Shown here: positions 53,564 to 63,139 of the stretch, one piece after another
How positions within the stretch are numbered: position 1 is the stretch's first letter
Layout: the number at the start of each line of letters is the position of its first letter
DNA from: Sporofaciens musculi
Lineage (GTDB): Bacteria; Bacillota; Clostridia; Lachnospirales; Lachnospiraceae
Length of the DNA stretch: 64,000 bases
Assembly: GCF_009830285.1 (NCBI RefSeq)
Contig: NZ_WUQX01000001.1
Span: forward strand, 3,162,501-3,226,500
Direction of reading: 5' to 3'
The notes under the pieces: generated by a model
Seen by the model: the letters and a program-made list of their open reading frames with translations, nothing else
Database searches by the model: none
What the model was told of the DNA's origin: nothing
Position numbers and translations under genes: made by a program

Positions 53564-54671
53564 CTAACTATTCACCGTCTGTTTCAGATAGGCATTCATA
53601 AATAGATCGATATTGCCGTCCAACACGGCCGTCACGTTGCTGTTCTCCACATTGGTCCTGTGGTCCTTCACCATGGTGTAGGGCTGCATCACATAAGAAC
53701 GAATCTGATTGCCAAAGCCAATCTCCTTTACTTCTCCTCTAATATCTGACACCTTATCCGCCTGGGCCTGCTCTTTTAAAAGCTTAAGCTTTACTTTGAG
53801 CATCTGCATGGCCTTCTCCCTGTTGTGATGCTGTGACCGTTCATTCTGGCACTGTACCACAATACCGGTAGGCAAATGAGTGATACGGATTGCGGAGGAG
53901 GTCTTATTGACATGCTGTCCCCCTGCGCCGCTTGCTCGATAGGTATCAATCTTCAAATCATCCTCTGCAATCTCGATATCCAGTTCTTCTTCAATGTCCG
54001 GCACCACGTCGCAGGAGGCAAAGGAGGTCTGCCGCTTGCCCGCCGCGTTAAAGGGAGAGATTCTCACCAGACGGTGAACTCCCTTTTCTGATTTGAGATA
54101 CCCGTAGGCATTCTCACCGTTTACCTCAAAGGTTACGGCCTTCGTCCCTGTAATATCCCCGTCCAGATAGTCCAGCACCTGAATGGAGAAGCCCTTTCTC
54201 TCTGAAAAGCGGCTGTACATCCGATAAAGCATACTAGCCCAGTCACAGGATTCCGTCCCCCCTGCGCCTGCGTGGATGGTTACGATCGCATTGCAGGAAT
54301 CATACTCGCCGGACAGAAGGGTCTGAATCCGAAGCCCTTCAAACACACCCTCAAACTCCTTAATCTCCGCCCCAATCTCCTCTGCCATGGATGGGTCGTT
54401 CTCCTCATAACCCATCTCAATCAGCAGACAGATATCGTCATAGGCTGTATACAGCTTCTTAATGGTCTCCACCTGCTCCTTAAGATACTTTAACTCCTTC
54501 ATGAAACGCTGGGACTCCTCCGGTTCATCCCAGAAGCCTGGTTCTTCAATCTTTCGCTCTAGTTCTTCAATCCGTCTTTCCTTCCCTGCCAGGTCAAAGT
54601 GAATCCCTCATCTCGGCAAGAGGTTCTTCATATGCATTCATCAGTGTCTTGAACTGATCCAATTCAACCAT
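53564..54671 (-). CDS. prfB: Peptide chain release factor 2 with programmed +1 frameshift
   Basis: Zero-frame codons 1-25 (MVELDQFKTLMNAYEEPLAE to the Leu CTT) end at TGA (54594-54596). Shifting +1 at CTT-TGA-C continues DLAGKERRIEELERK and on to the stop at 53564, giving about 368 residues. The GGQ motif is in RASGAGGQHVNKT and the SPF-type anticodon region is near VRISPFNAAGKRQTSF. An SD-like AGGG lies just before the shift site. RF2 reads UGA and UAA, so low RF2 raises frameshifting: an autoregulatory loop. Confidence 0.95.
54594..54599 (-). promoter_or_regulatory. prfB programmed frameshift site
   Basis: CTT followed by the in-frame stop TGA and then C. The CTTTGAC heptamer is the classical RF2 slippery site; a purine-rich AGGG upstream supports slippage by pairing with the 16S rRNA. 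Confidence 0.92.
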
Positions 54672-54726
54672 CTTATCACCTCTTTCATATTTTCTATTCT
54701 AAATATTTCCCAATGCCAACGTCAGA

Positions 54727-57294
54727 CTACTTACGCCCGCAGCACTGCTTGTACTTCTTACCGCTTCCGCATGGGCATGGGTCGTTGGGGTAAACCTTCT
54801 TATCCACCCTCTTCTTTGGCGCGCGGGCGGCGCTCTCATCTCGGTTGGTTCCCGTCACCTTTGCCACCTGCTCACGCTCTACCTTCTGTTCAATCCGGAT
54901 GTGGAACAGTGCGCGGATGGTATCTGCCGCAATTCCCTTAGTCATCTCGTCGAACATATCATACCCGATCATCTTGTACTCCACCTTAGGGTCCCGCTGG
55001 CCGTAAGCCTGAAGTCCAATTCCCTGACGAAGCTGGTCCATGTCGTCGATATGGGCCATCCACTTGGCGTCAATGACTTTGAGAAGGAATACTCTCTCCA
55101 CTTCACGAATCTGCTCTGGCTCAGGAAATTCCGATTCCTTCGCTTCATATGCCTTGGCAGCACGCTCTTTTAAGAGATGCTTCAATTCCTTCTGCCCCAT
55201 TCCCCTTACGTCTTCTTCTGTCACCGCCGCAATGGGAATGGTATTGTGGATGGTTAGATTCAGCTCTGCCAAGTTCCATTCATCATAGTCCTGGTCCTTT
55301 CCGGTCACCATATCCACCACATTCTCCACATACTCATTCATCATATGGAAAATGGAGTCCCGCATATTCTCTCCGTCAAGGACTCGACGTCTTTCTTCAT
55401 ATATAATCTCTCTCTGCTCATTCATAACCTGGTCGTAATCTAAGAGATTCTTACGAATTCCAAAGTTATTGGCCTCAATCTTCTGCTGCGCCTTCTCAAT
55501 GGCGCTTGAGAGCATCTTATGTTCAATCTGTTCCCCGTCCTCTACGCCCAGAGCCGTAAATATGTTCATCAGCCTTTCAGAGCCAAACAGACGCATCAGA
55601 TCATCCTCCAGGGAAATGTAGAACCTGGACTCTCCCGGATCTCCCTGACGTCCAGAACGTCCTCGAAGCTGATTGTCGATACGCCTGGACTCATGCCGCT
55701 CTGTACCGATAATCTTAAGTCCCCCAGCCGCCTTTGCATCGTCGTCCAGCTTAATATCCGTACCACGGCCAGCCATGTTGGTGGCAATGGTCACGGCGTC
55801 ATGAACGCCTGCCTGAGCAACGATCTCTGCCTCCATCTCATGGAACTTGGCATTTAAGACGTTGTGCTTAATCCCCCGTCTTTTAAGCATACCGCTTAAA
55901 AGCTCGGAATTCTCGATGGTGATGGTACCCACAAGAACCGGCTGGTGCCTTCCATGGGCCTCCTCAATAGCGTCGCAGACTGCCTTGAACTTCTCCTTCT
56001 GTGTCTTATACACCGCATCATCCAAGTCTTTTCTCTGTACCGGCACATTGGTGGGAATCTCGATAACATCCATTCCGTAGATTTCACGGAACTCCTTCTC
56101 CTCCGTCAGAGCCGTACCAGTCATACCTGATTTCTTTGCAAATTTATTAAATAAGTTCTGGAAGGTGATGGTTGCAAGGGTTCGGCTCTCCCGCTTCACC
56201 TTCACATGCTCCTTTGCCTCAATAGCCTGGTGCAGACCGTCGGAATAACGGCGGCCCGGCATGATACGTCCTGTGAACTCGTCTACGATTAAGACCTCGT
56301 CCTCCTTCACCACATAATCCTTGTCCTTGAACATCAGGTTATGGGCGCGCAGAGCCAGTATAATATTGTGCTGAATCTCTAAGTTCTCAGAATCGGCAAG
56401 GTTCTCAATATGGAAGAACTTCTCCACCTTCTTGACGCCGTCCTCAGTGAGATTGATATTCTTCTCCTTCTCATTGACGATAAAATCTCCCGTCTCCTCA
56501 ATGTCCTCACCCATGATGGCGTTCATCTTGCTGAACTCTCCGCTTGCCTCCCCGCGCTCTAACTGGCGTGCCAGAATATCGCAGGCCTCATAGAGCTTCG
56601 TAGACTTGCCGCTCTGTCCGGAAATAATAAGAGGCGTTCGGGCCTCGTCGATTAACACAGAGTCCACCTCGTCGATGATGGCGAATTTCAAGCCCCTCTG
56701 CACGAGCTGCTCCTTATAAATCACCATGTTATCCCGCAGATAATCAAAACCAAGCTCATTGTTGGTTACATAAGTAATGTCACAGTTGTAAGCCGCGCGT
56801 CTCTCGTCATTGTCCATGCCATTAAGCACCACGCCTACCGTCAGTCCCAGGAATTCATGGATCTGTCCCATCCACTCGGCGTCACGCTTGGCCAGATAAT
56901 CGTTGACCGTTACCACATGGACACCCTCTCCTGTCAGCGCGTTCAAATAAGCCGGAAGGGTAGACACCAGCGTCTTTCCTTCACCTGTACGCATCTCTGC
57001 AATACGGCCCTGGTGCAGAATAATACCTCCGATAATCTGGACGCGGAAATGCCTAAGCCCAATTACACGCACAGAAGCCTCCCTCACGACAGCATATGCC
57101 TCAGGCAAAATGTCGTCAAGGGTTGCTTCGCCGTTTTGAAGCCTCTTTTTAAATTCCCTGGTCTTATCTTTCAATTCACTATCCGATAACTTCTTAATCT
57201 CCGGCTCAAGTGCCTCGACTGCGTCTACAATCGGGTAGATTCTCTTTAACTCATTTTCGCTATGCGTTCCGAATAATTTTTGCATTAACCCCAT
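54727..57294 (-). CDS. secA: Protein translocase ATPase SecA
   Basis: 855 residues. NBD1 has [20 protein letters not shown] and [20 protein letters not shown]. The preprotein-binding and helical scaffold regions follow, with NBD2 [20 protein letters not shown] and [11 protein letters not shown]. The C-terminal zinc-binding SEC-C motif is [19 protein letters not shown]. It drives secretion through SecYEG. It is transcribed from its own promoter and lies upstream of prfB. Confidence 0.98.
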   Translation of the reverse strand: MGLMQKLFGTHSENELKRIYPIVDAVEALEPEIKKLSDSELKDKTREFKKRLQNGEATLDDILPEAYAVVREASVRVIGLRHFRVQIIGGIILHQGRIAEMRTGEGKTLVSTLPAYLNALTGEGVHVVTVNDYLAKRDAEWMGQIHEFLGLTVGVVLNGMDNDERRAAYNCDITYVTNNELGFDYLRDNMVIYKEQLVQRGLKFAIIDEVDSVLIDEARTPLIISGQSGKSTKLYEACDILARQLERGEASGEFSKMNAIMGEDIEETGDFIVNEKEKNINLTEDGVKKVEKFFHIENLADSENLEIQHNIILALRAHNLMFKDKDYVVKEDEVLIVDEFTGRIMPGRRYSDGLHQAIEAKEHVKVKRESRTLATITFQNLFNKFAKKSGMTGTALTEEKEFREIYGMDVIEIPTNVPVQRKDLDDAVYKTQKEKFKAVCDAIEEAHGRHQPVLVGTITIENSELLSGMLKRRGIKHNVLNAKFHEMEAEIVAQAGVHDAVTIATNMAGRGTDIKLDDDAKAAGGLKIIGTERHESRRIDNQLRGRSGRQGDPGESRFYISLEDDLMRLFGSERLMNIFTALGVEDGEQIEHKMLSSAIEKAQQKIEANNFGIRKNLLDYDQVMNEQREIIYEERRRVLDGENMRDSIFHMMNEYVENVVDMVTGKDQDYDEWNLAELNLTIHNTIPIAAVTEEDVRGMGQKELKHLLKERAAKAYEAKESEFPEPEQIREVERVFLLKVIDAKWMAHIDDMDQLRQGIGLQAYGQRDPKVEYKMIGYDMFDEMTKGIAADTIRALFHIRIEQKVEREQVAKVTGTNRDESAARAPKKRVDKKVYPNDPCPCGSGKKYKQCCGRK

Positions 57295-57348
57295 ATTGAT
57301 AATAGCTCCTTATCACTAATTTAGCCATGGTAAACCACTTTATCCTAC

Positions 57349-57377
57349 ATAATAACACTATCTATAGGGCAATTCAA
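57349..57377 (-). promoter_or_regulatory. secA promoter
   Basis: On the minus strand TTGAAT (57372-57377), 17 bp, TATTAT (57349-57354), with the start codon about 50 bases downstream. Confidence 0.6.
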
Positions 57378-57422
57378 CTAATTTATAAAGTGTTTACAAA
57401 CTGTTAATTTTCATTTCGAGGT

Positions 57423-58208
57423 TTAAAAGACGCAGGTTTCGCCATAACTTTTTACAATCTCATATGGAATTTTCCCCCCAAAAAGGTCTAACGCACTGCC
57501 AATCGTAAAATCGAGCTTACCTTTGGAAATCTCGCCAAAATGTTCCAAATCGGAAAGCTTTCCGATTCCCCCCGCATAGGTAATGGGTATATCATGCTTT
57601 TCGCCCAACAGCTTAACCAGCTTATCTTCTATACCAGAAGCCTTCCCCTCCACGTCTACGCCATGCACCAGGAATTCGTCGCAGTATCCCGCGATTTTAT
57701 CAAGGATTTCCCCCGTAAGCCTTACATTAGTAAAGGTCTGCCAGCGGTTAGTCACAATGTAATAGCCATCGTTCTTTCTCCTGCAGCTTAAATCAATCAC
57801 AACATGCTCTTTCCCTACCGCCCTCCTAAGCTCGTCCATAAGATCCCAGTGAATCTTTCCGTCCTTAAAAACATAGGAGGTAACAATCACATGGCTTGCC
57901 CCTGCTTCAATGTACTCCTCTGCATTTTCGGCGGTAATCCCTCCGCCAATCTGCAAGCCTTTTGGATACGCCGCCAATGCTTTCATGGCCTGCTGCCTGG
58001 TCTTCTCATAATATTTTGAGGACGGCGGGTTTAAAAGAATCACATGCCCTCCCCTTAACCCGTCCTTCTGATAGAGTCTCGCAAAGTAATCCGCATCCTG
58101 CCTGGCTGTAAAATTTTCCACTGCCTGGTCATTTTCGTCATTAAGGCTGCCGCCCACAATCTGTTTCACTTCTCCGTTATGGATATCGATACATGGTCTG
58201 AATCTCAT
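57423..58208 (-). CDS. hisA: Eukaryote-type HisA (ProFAR isomerase)
   Basis: 261 residues of the beta-alpha barrel ProFAR isomerase. It starts MRFRPCIDIHNGEVKQIVGG and contains GLQIGGGITAENAEEYIEAGASHVIVTS, VVIDLSCRRKNDGYYIVTNRW, EFLVHGVDVEG and LDFTIGSALDLFGGKIPYE. These blocks resemble the fungal/plant HIS6 type (CIDLHNGEVKQIVGG, EFLVHAADVEG, LTFGSSLDIFGG) more than the usual bacterial HisA. It stands outside any his operon, with paaK upstream and secA downstream. Confidence 0.88.
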   Translation of the reverse strand: MRFRPCIDIHNGEVKQIVGGSLNDENDQAVENFTARQDADYFARLYQKDGLRGGHVILLNPPSSKYYEKTRQQAMKALAAYPKGLQIGGGITAENAEEYIEAGASHVIVTSYVFKDGKIHWDLMDELRRAVGKEHVVIDLSCRRKNDGYYIVTNRWQTFTNVRLTGEILDKIAGYCDEFLVHGVDVEGKASGIEDKLVKLLGEKHDIPITYAGGIGKLSDLEHFGEISKGKLDFTIGSALDLFGGKIPYEIVKSYGETCVF

Positions 58209-58220
58209 AGGGCCTCCTTA

Positions 58221-59453
58221 TTAATACCGGTTGTCAAAAATACGGGTGGACTTCTTCTCACTCCTTGGCAGATCCCCAATGGGAACCGGCTTCACATTTA
58301 CCGTAACGCCAATCTTGCTCTTGAACTCCTGCTGAATAACCTTAGCCGCACCTTTTGGCTCTGCCCCGCCGTTAATCTCCACGAACAGGGTACACACATC
58401 CTTCCCATTCAGATGATCCAGCATAAACTGGTACTCGCTTGAGGCTTCGGCCACGCCTTTTAACATTTCTTCAATCTGGCTTGGGAAAATATTGACCCCC
58501 TTAACCTTCACCATATCGTCCGTCCGCCCAATCAGGGTATCAATCCTTGGGAAACGAGAGCCGCAGGGGCAATCCCCAGGAATAAAACGAGTCAGGTCGT
58601 GGGTGCGGTATCGAATCAGGGGCGCACCTTGCTTGCGAAGGGTGGTGATAACCAGCTCGCCAATCTCTCCATCTGGCAAAACCTCCCCCGTCTTAGGATC
58701 AACAATCTCAAAATACACATAGTCGTCCCAGTAATGCATTCCGCACTCATAGTCACAGCTCATGGCGATTCCAGGTCCGTAAACCTCCGTCAGCCCATAA
58801 ATGTCATAAAGCTGTACCCCCAATTCAGACGCGATTCTTTTGCGCATCTTCTCGCCCCACCGTTCTGAACCGATGACGCCTTTTTTCAGACTGATTTTAT
58901 CCGTAAGCTTCCTCTTGGCGATCTCCTCGGCCAGCAAAAGCGCGTAGGAGGAGGTAGCGCACAAGACCGTGGATTTCAAATCCTGCATCATGCGAAGCTG
59001 CTTATCCGTATTCCCAGGGCCCATAGGAATCGTCATTGCTCCCAAATGCTCAGCCCCTAACTGAAAACCGATGCCTGCGGTCCAAAGCCCGTAGCCCGGC
59101 GTGATATGAATCCGGTCAAGCGCCGTGATTCCCGCCATCTCGTAGCATCTGGCAAACATCTTGGCCCAGTCGTCCACATCCTTCTGGGTATAGGGGATAA
59201 TCACCGGCGTTCCCGTGGTTCCGGAGGAGGAATGGATTCTGACGATCTCCTCGTCCGGCACAGCCTGAAGCCCCAGGGGGTACGCCTCCCTGAGATCCCC
59301 CTTCCAGGTAAAGGGTAATTTTTCAAAATCCTCCTGGCTGTTGATTGCATCAATGTCAATCTCCTTAAACTTCTCCTTGTAGAAACAAGGCTTGGAAGTC
59401 AAAAGCTTCAAATTTGTCTTAATCAGTCTGAACTGTAACTCTGTCATTCGCAT
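58221..59453 (-). CDS. paaK: Phenylacetate-CoA ligase-like enzyme
   Basis: 410 residues of the ANL adenylating family. Visible motifs are VRIHSSSGTTGTPVIIPYT (AMP-binding P-loop), DIYGLTEVYGPG, TTLRKQGAPLIRYRTHDLT and the end RIFDNRY preceded by PRSEKKSTR, whose Lys is catalytic. It activates aryl acetates to CoA thioesters. Directly upstream are iorB and iorA, which make arylacetyl-CoA from arylpyruvates, so the module handles aromatic amino-acid breakdown or reductive uptake. Confidence 0.9.
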   Translation of the reverse strand: MRMTELQFRLIKTNLKLLTSKPCFYKEKFKEIDIDAINSQEDFEKLPFTWKGDLREAYPLGLQAVPDEEIVRIHSSSGTTGTPVIIPYTQKDVDDWAKMFARCYEMAGITALDRIHITPGYGLWTAGIGFQLGAEHLGAMTIPMGPGNTDKQLRMMQDLKSTVLCATSSYALLLAEEIAKRKLTDKISLKKGVIGSERWGEKMRKRIASELGVQLYDIYGLTEVYGPGIAMSCDYECGMHYWDDYVYFEIVDPKTGEVLPDGEIGELVITTLRKQGAPLIRYRTHDLTRFIPGDCPCGSRFPRIDTLIGRTDDMVKVKGVNIFPSQIEEMLKGVAEASSEYQFMLDHLNGKDVCTLFVEINGGAEPKGAAKVIQQEFKSKIGVTVNVKPVPIGDLPRSEKKSTRIFDNRY

Positions 59454-59531
59454 ATATCTTTTCCCTTCTGTCTGGTAATATTTTCCATGATTCCTTATAA
59501 AACCGCGTCCATCTGCCCCATAGTAAATCCA

Positions 59532-60137
59532 TTACGATGTACTCCCACGCAAAGCCGCCGCCCCAAGACTCAGAGCACAAAGATTCATCTCCCGATACTG
59601 AGGCTTTACCCTCCGTTCAATCTCACACTCTATATCTTTTATGTCAAGCCCAAGTCCATTGCTTGCCGCCGCCGCGCCCAGAAGGGCCACGTTCAGCGTC
59701 TTTGGCGAGCCCGCCTTTTGACAGATGGCCTCCCCGTCAACCACATATAAGTTCTTCACATGCTCTTTAAGGTAGGAGAGCATCTCGCTGCTGTCATACC
59801 CTCCATTTCCCAGAGTCGCAGTCACAGGCTGAACTGCCTTCTTATTCACAATCACAATCCCCTCCTTTGATCCCCTTCTCAGATAGGAGAGATTGCGCAC
59901 CGCCTCTGCCGGCTCAAACGCCAGAAGCACATCCGCACATCCCTTAGGAATCATGGGAGAATGGATTTCCTCCCCCATGCGCACATGGCTGACTACCGAG
60001 CCTCCCCGCTGCGCCATACCGATGGTTTCCGACGTTCGGACAAACATTCCCTTCTCCATGGCCCCATAAGCAATCAATTTGGACGCAAGGACCACTCCCT
60101 GGCCTCCGACTCCGCACAGTAAACAATTCTTATTCAT
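59532..60137 (-). CDS. iorB: Indolepyruvate ferredoxin oxidoreductase, beta subunit
   Basis: About 201 residues starting MNKNCLLCGVGGQGVVLASK; AGGAGGTGG precedes the ATG. The gamma-type domain of 2-oxoacid:ferredoxin oxidoreductases is shown by GVGGQGVVLASKLIAYGAM, RTSETIGMAQRGGSV and NVALLGAAAASNGL. It pairs with IorA to oxidise arylpyruvates with ferredoxin. Its start overlaps the iorA stop by eight bases. Confidence 0.9.
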   Translation of the reverse strand: MNKNCLLCGVGGQGVVLASKLIAYGAMEKGMFVRTSETIGMAQRGGSVVSHVRMGEEIHSPMIPKGCADVLLAFEPAEAVRNLSYLRRGSKEGIVIVNKKAVQPVTATLGNGGYDSSEMLSYLKEHVKNLYVVDGEAICQKAGSPKTLNVALLGAAAASNGLGLDIKDIECEIERRVKPQYREMNLCALSLGAAALRGSTS

Positions 60138-61955
60138 GGTCCACCTCCTGTATTGCACCGAATTTACAGATTTCCCCACAGACGCCGCACCCATAGCACA
60201 GGGACGGCTCTATGGAAATTCGCCCGTCACATGCCACAATGGCCGGACAGCCCAATTCCCGTATACATTTCCTACAGGAAACACAGGTCTTCTCATTCAC
60301 CTGATAACAGGTCTTAGGCTTTGCAAGGGCAATACAAGGAGACTTGAAAATCACCGCCCGTACTCCCCTCTCATCCAAAACCTGCCTCACCGCCTCTACG
60401 GCGCTCTCAAGCTTTAAGGGGTCTGCCTTCACGATTCTTTCCACGCCGATTCCCTCAAGCACCTTCTCGATACTTACCTTTGCTACGACCTCTCCCATCA
60501 TGGTCCTTCCCCGTCCCCGGATGGGGCTGGTGGCCGGTCATGGCTGTGGTGGAATTGTCAAGCACCACCAAGATAATGTCCGTCTGGTTGTATACTGCAT
60601 TAATAATACCGGTAATTCCGGAGGCAAAAAAATGTAGAATCCCCAATAAAAGCAAAATTAACCGTATCTTCTTCTATGATGTGAAGTCCCTGGGCGATGG
60701 TCACGTCCGCCCCCATACACAGACAGGTATCCACCATATCAAGAGGCGCTGCATTTCCAAGGGTATAGCAGCCGATATCCCCGCTAAACACAGCCCTTCG
60801 TCCCTTTGCCGCCTGCTTCACGGCATAGAAGGAGGCCCGATGAGGACAGCCCGCACAAAGAACCGGCGGACGCACCGGCAGCTTTAATGCCTTCTCCTTA
60901 TCCTCCAAAGCCTTATTCTTCTCCTTAAGTGCCTCAGGAGCAAACCTCTCCAAATCCTTTTCCACGCTCTCAACACTGTTCTCCCCCGCATTGGCAGTAT
61001 CATGAGTCAGTTTTCCCCGAACCGTTACCCCCAGCTGATACTTTCCCACTATCTGCAAGAGCGCTCTCTCAATCACTGGGTCCAGCTCCTCCAGCACCAG
61101 AACTTCATCAAGCCCTTTTAAGAATTCCAGCGCCAAATCCTCTGGAAAGGGGAAAGGCGTTCCCACCCGAAGCAGCGGGATATCCTCAGAAAGAATCTCC
61201 TTTACATAGGCATAGCTGATTCCGCCTGCCGCCACGCCTCTGCGAACCTTCAAATTTCCTTTCAGGCATCCCTCCACCCTGTTAAAAGGACAGGAGGAAA
61301 ACACATGGGAGAGCTTCTCATTTCTCTCCTCAATCTTCTTATGATTCTGATAGGATAATCGGGGAAAGATAACCCACCGCCCCGTATCCTTAATAAATCC
61401 CTCTGGTTTGCAAGCAGGCCCTCCTTCCTTTACCTTCACCACCGCACATCCATGGCAGACGCGGGTTGTAGGGCGCAGAAGCACAGGAGTTCCATATTCC
61501 TCCGAATATGCAAATGCCTCCCCAACCATCTCATAGGCTTCCTCTGGGGAAGCTGGGTCAAACACCGGAAGCTTTGAAAACTCTCCAAAATGCCTGGTAT
61601 CCTGCTCTGTCTGGGAGGAAATGGGACCCGGATCGTCCGCCGCCACAATGACCATTCCCCCTTTCACCCCTACATATGCAAGGCTCATCAGCGGGTCGGA
61701 CGCTACGTTTAACCCTACCTGCTTCATCGTCACCATGGTTCTTGCACCCGCATAGGAGGCCCCCGCCGCCACCTCAAGGGCAGCCTTCTCATTTACCGAC
61801 CATTCCACATGAATCTTACCCTCTGGGTTATTCTTTGCCACCGTCTCTAAGATTTCTGTGGACGGAGTGCCTGGATATCCTGACACTAGACTCACTCCCG
61901 CGTTTATTGCCCCCAGGCCGATGGCCTCATTTCCCATCAGTAATTGTACTGCCAT
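60130..61955 (-). pseudogene. iorA: Indolepyruvate ferredoxin oxidoreductase, alpha subunit, with two frameshifts
   Basis: Three frames together give one IorA. Frame 1 (from 61955, MAVQLLMGNEAIGLGAI) covers the alpha and TPP regions (GYPGTPSTEI, CAGCPHRASFY, GDIGCYTLG) to FAFIGDSTFF. Frame 2 continues ASGITGIINAVYNQTDI to TGHQPHPGTG. Frame 3 carries MMGEVVAKVSIEKVLE and two 4Fe-4S clusters (CVSCRKCIRELGC, CYGCGVCGEIC). The first shift is one extra T in a T7 run (60626-60632); the second is one extra base near 60505-60515. The otherwise intact sequence means recent decay or sequencing error. Confidence 0.85.
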
Positions 61956-62056
61956 ATCTAAATCTCCTTTTGTCATACGTTCACATTCCTGCTCAACGCC
62001 AATATTTTAGCATATCAACGCGAAAAACACCACATAAAAACAGCCGAATCCTATAT

Positions 62057-62932
62057 TTAGGAAAGGAGCAGTCCCTTTCTCCCTTCAAAAAAATGGGTCA
62101 GAAACTCATAAAATTCAATCACATTGCGGCTGTCCATCTTGTTCCTGTTATAGTTAATAATAATATCCCTCCGGCAGATTGGCTCCTCAATCTTTAATAG
62201 CCGCACACGCTCATTATCAATACTGCCCCAGGTAAACTCCGGCCAGAAGCCGATTCCCATGTTGGCTGCAATCATATTCTTCACGGCAGAGGGATTGTCA
62301 CTCTCAAAAATAATCTTTGGTGTAAAGCCCGCATGCTGGCAGAACCGGTCACAGATATAACGGAACTCCCTGGAGCCAAGAAGGCTTATGAAGCCCTCCT
62401 TAGAAGTCTCTGAAAGACATATCGACGTCCTTCCCCTGTATTTTCCATTCTCCGGCACCGCCAGATAAATCTCCTCCCCGCAGGCGAAGCAGCTCTCCTC
62501 ATCCCCCTGATAGAACAGCTTCGTTGTCACCGCAATATCATAAAGCTCACTCTCTGAATTCTGCTGCAGTTGGAAATTAATATCCTCATGCTCCTTCTTA
62601 TACTCGATAATCGCCTCCATCACAAGCCCTGACGCCGCCAGAACATTCATATGGATCGTTTCTCCCTCCAGGGCTACCATCATCTTAAGCTGCTCCGGAA
62701 TTGCGTCCATCTGGCTCATCAGCGGCTCCAATTTTCTCTGCAAATATTTCCCGTACTCTGTCAGCACAATTTTCCTGCCCTTTGCCGCAAACAGCGGCAC
62801 ACCCAGATCTTTTTCAAGCCTTCGGATTGCCTGGGTCAGCGCCGGCTGGGTAATATGCAGGTTCTTCGCACTGTTGGTCATATGCTTCGTCCTGGCGGCC
62901 TCCAGGAAATAGCGAATCTGCATAAGCTCCAT
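62057..62932 (-). CDS. LysR family transcriptional regulator
   Basis: 291 residues. The N-terminal winged HTH is MELMQIRYFLEAARTKHMTN with SAKNLHITQPALTQAIRRLEKDLGVPLF. The effector domain follows (ETIHMNVLAASGLVMEAIIEYKKEHEDINF). It lies 80-odd bases upstream of iorA in the same direction and divergent from the membrane/SGNH gene, so either is a plausible target. No LysR box could be fixed with confidence in the AT-rich 207-bp gap 62933-63139. Confidence 0.9.
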   Translation of the reverse strand: MELMQIRYFLEAARTKHMTNSAKNLHITQPALTQAIRRLEKDLGVPLFAAKGRKIVLTEYGKYLQRKLEPLMSQMDAIPEQLKMMVALEGETIHMNVLAASGLVMEAIIEYKKEHEDINFQLQQNSESELYDIAVTTKLFYQGDEESCFACGEEIYLAVPENGKYRGRTSICLSETSKEGFISLLGSREFRYICDRFCQHAGFTPKIIFESDNPSAVKNMIAANMGIGFWPEFTWGSIDNERVRLLKIEEPICRRDIIINYNRNKMDSRNVIEFYEFLTHFFEGRKGLLLS

Positions 62933-63139
62933 AAATCTCCTCCATTTCTATAGGGTTTTTAAGGTTCCCTCCCTATTCATAATATAAATATTATGATTTT
63001 GATAAATATTATATATTAGACATAATTATAGGTCAATGATAAACTATGTGAGGAACGAAAGAGACAGGGATAAAGGTTCCCTGTCAACCAAAGTTTTTTA
63101 CGCATATTATGTAAGCAAACAGAAAGCGAGGGAATGAAA

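Noticed and set aside
54502..54671. The prfB 5' region as a frameshift mutation
   Set aside because: CTT-TGA-C with an upstream SD-like AGGG is the classical programmed RF2 frameshift, so the gene is intact.
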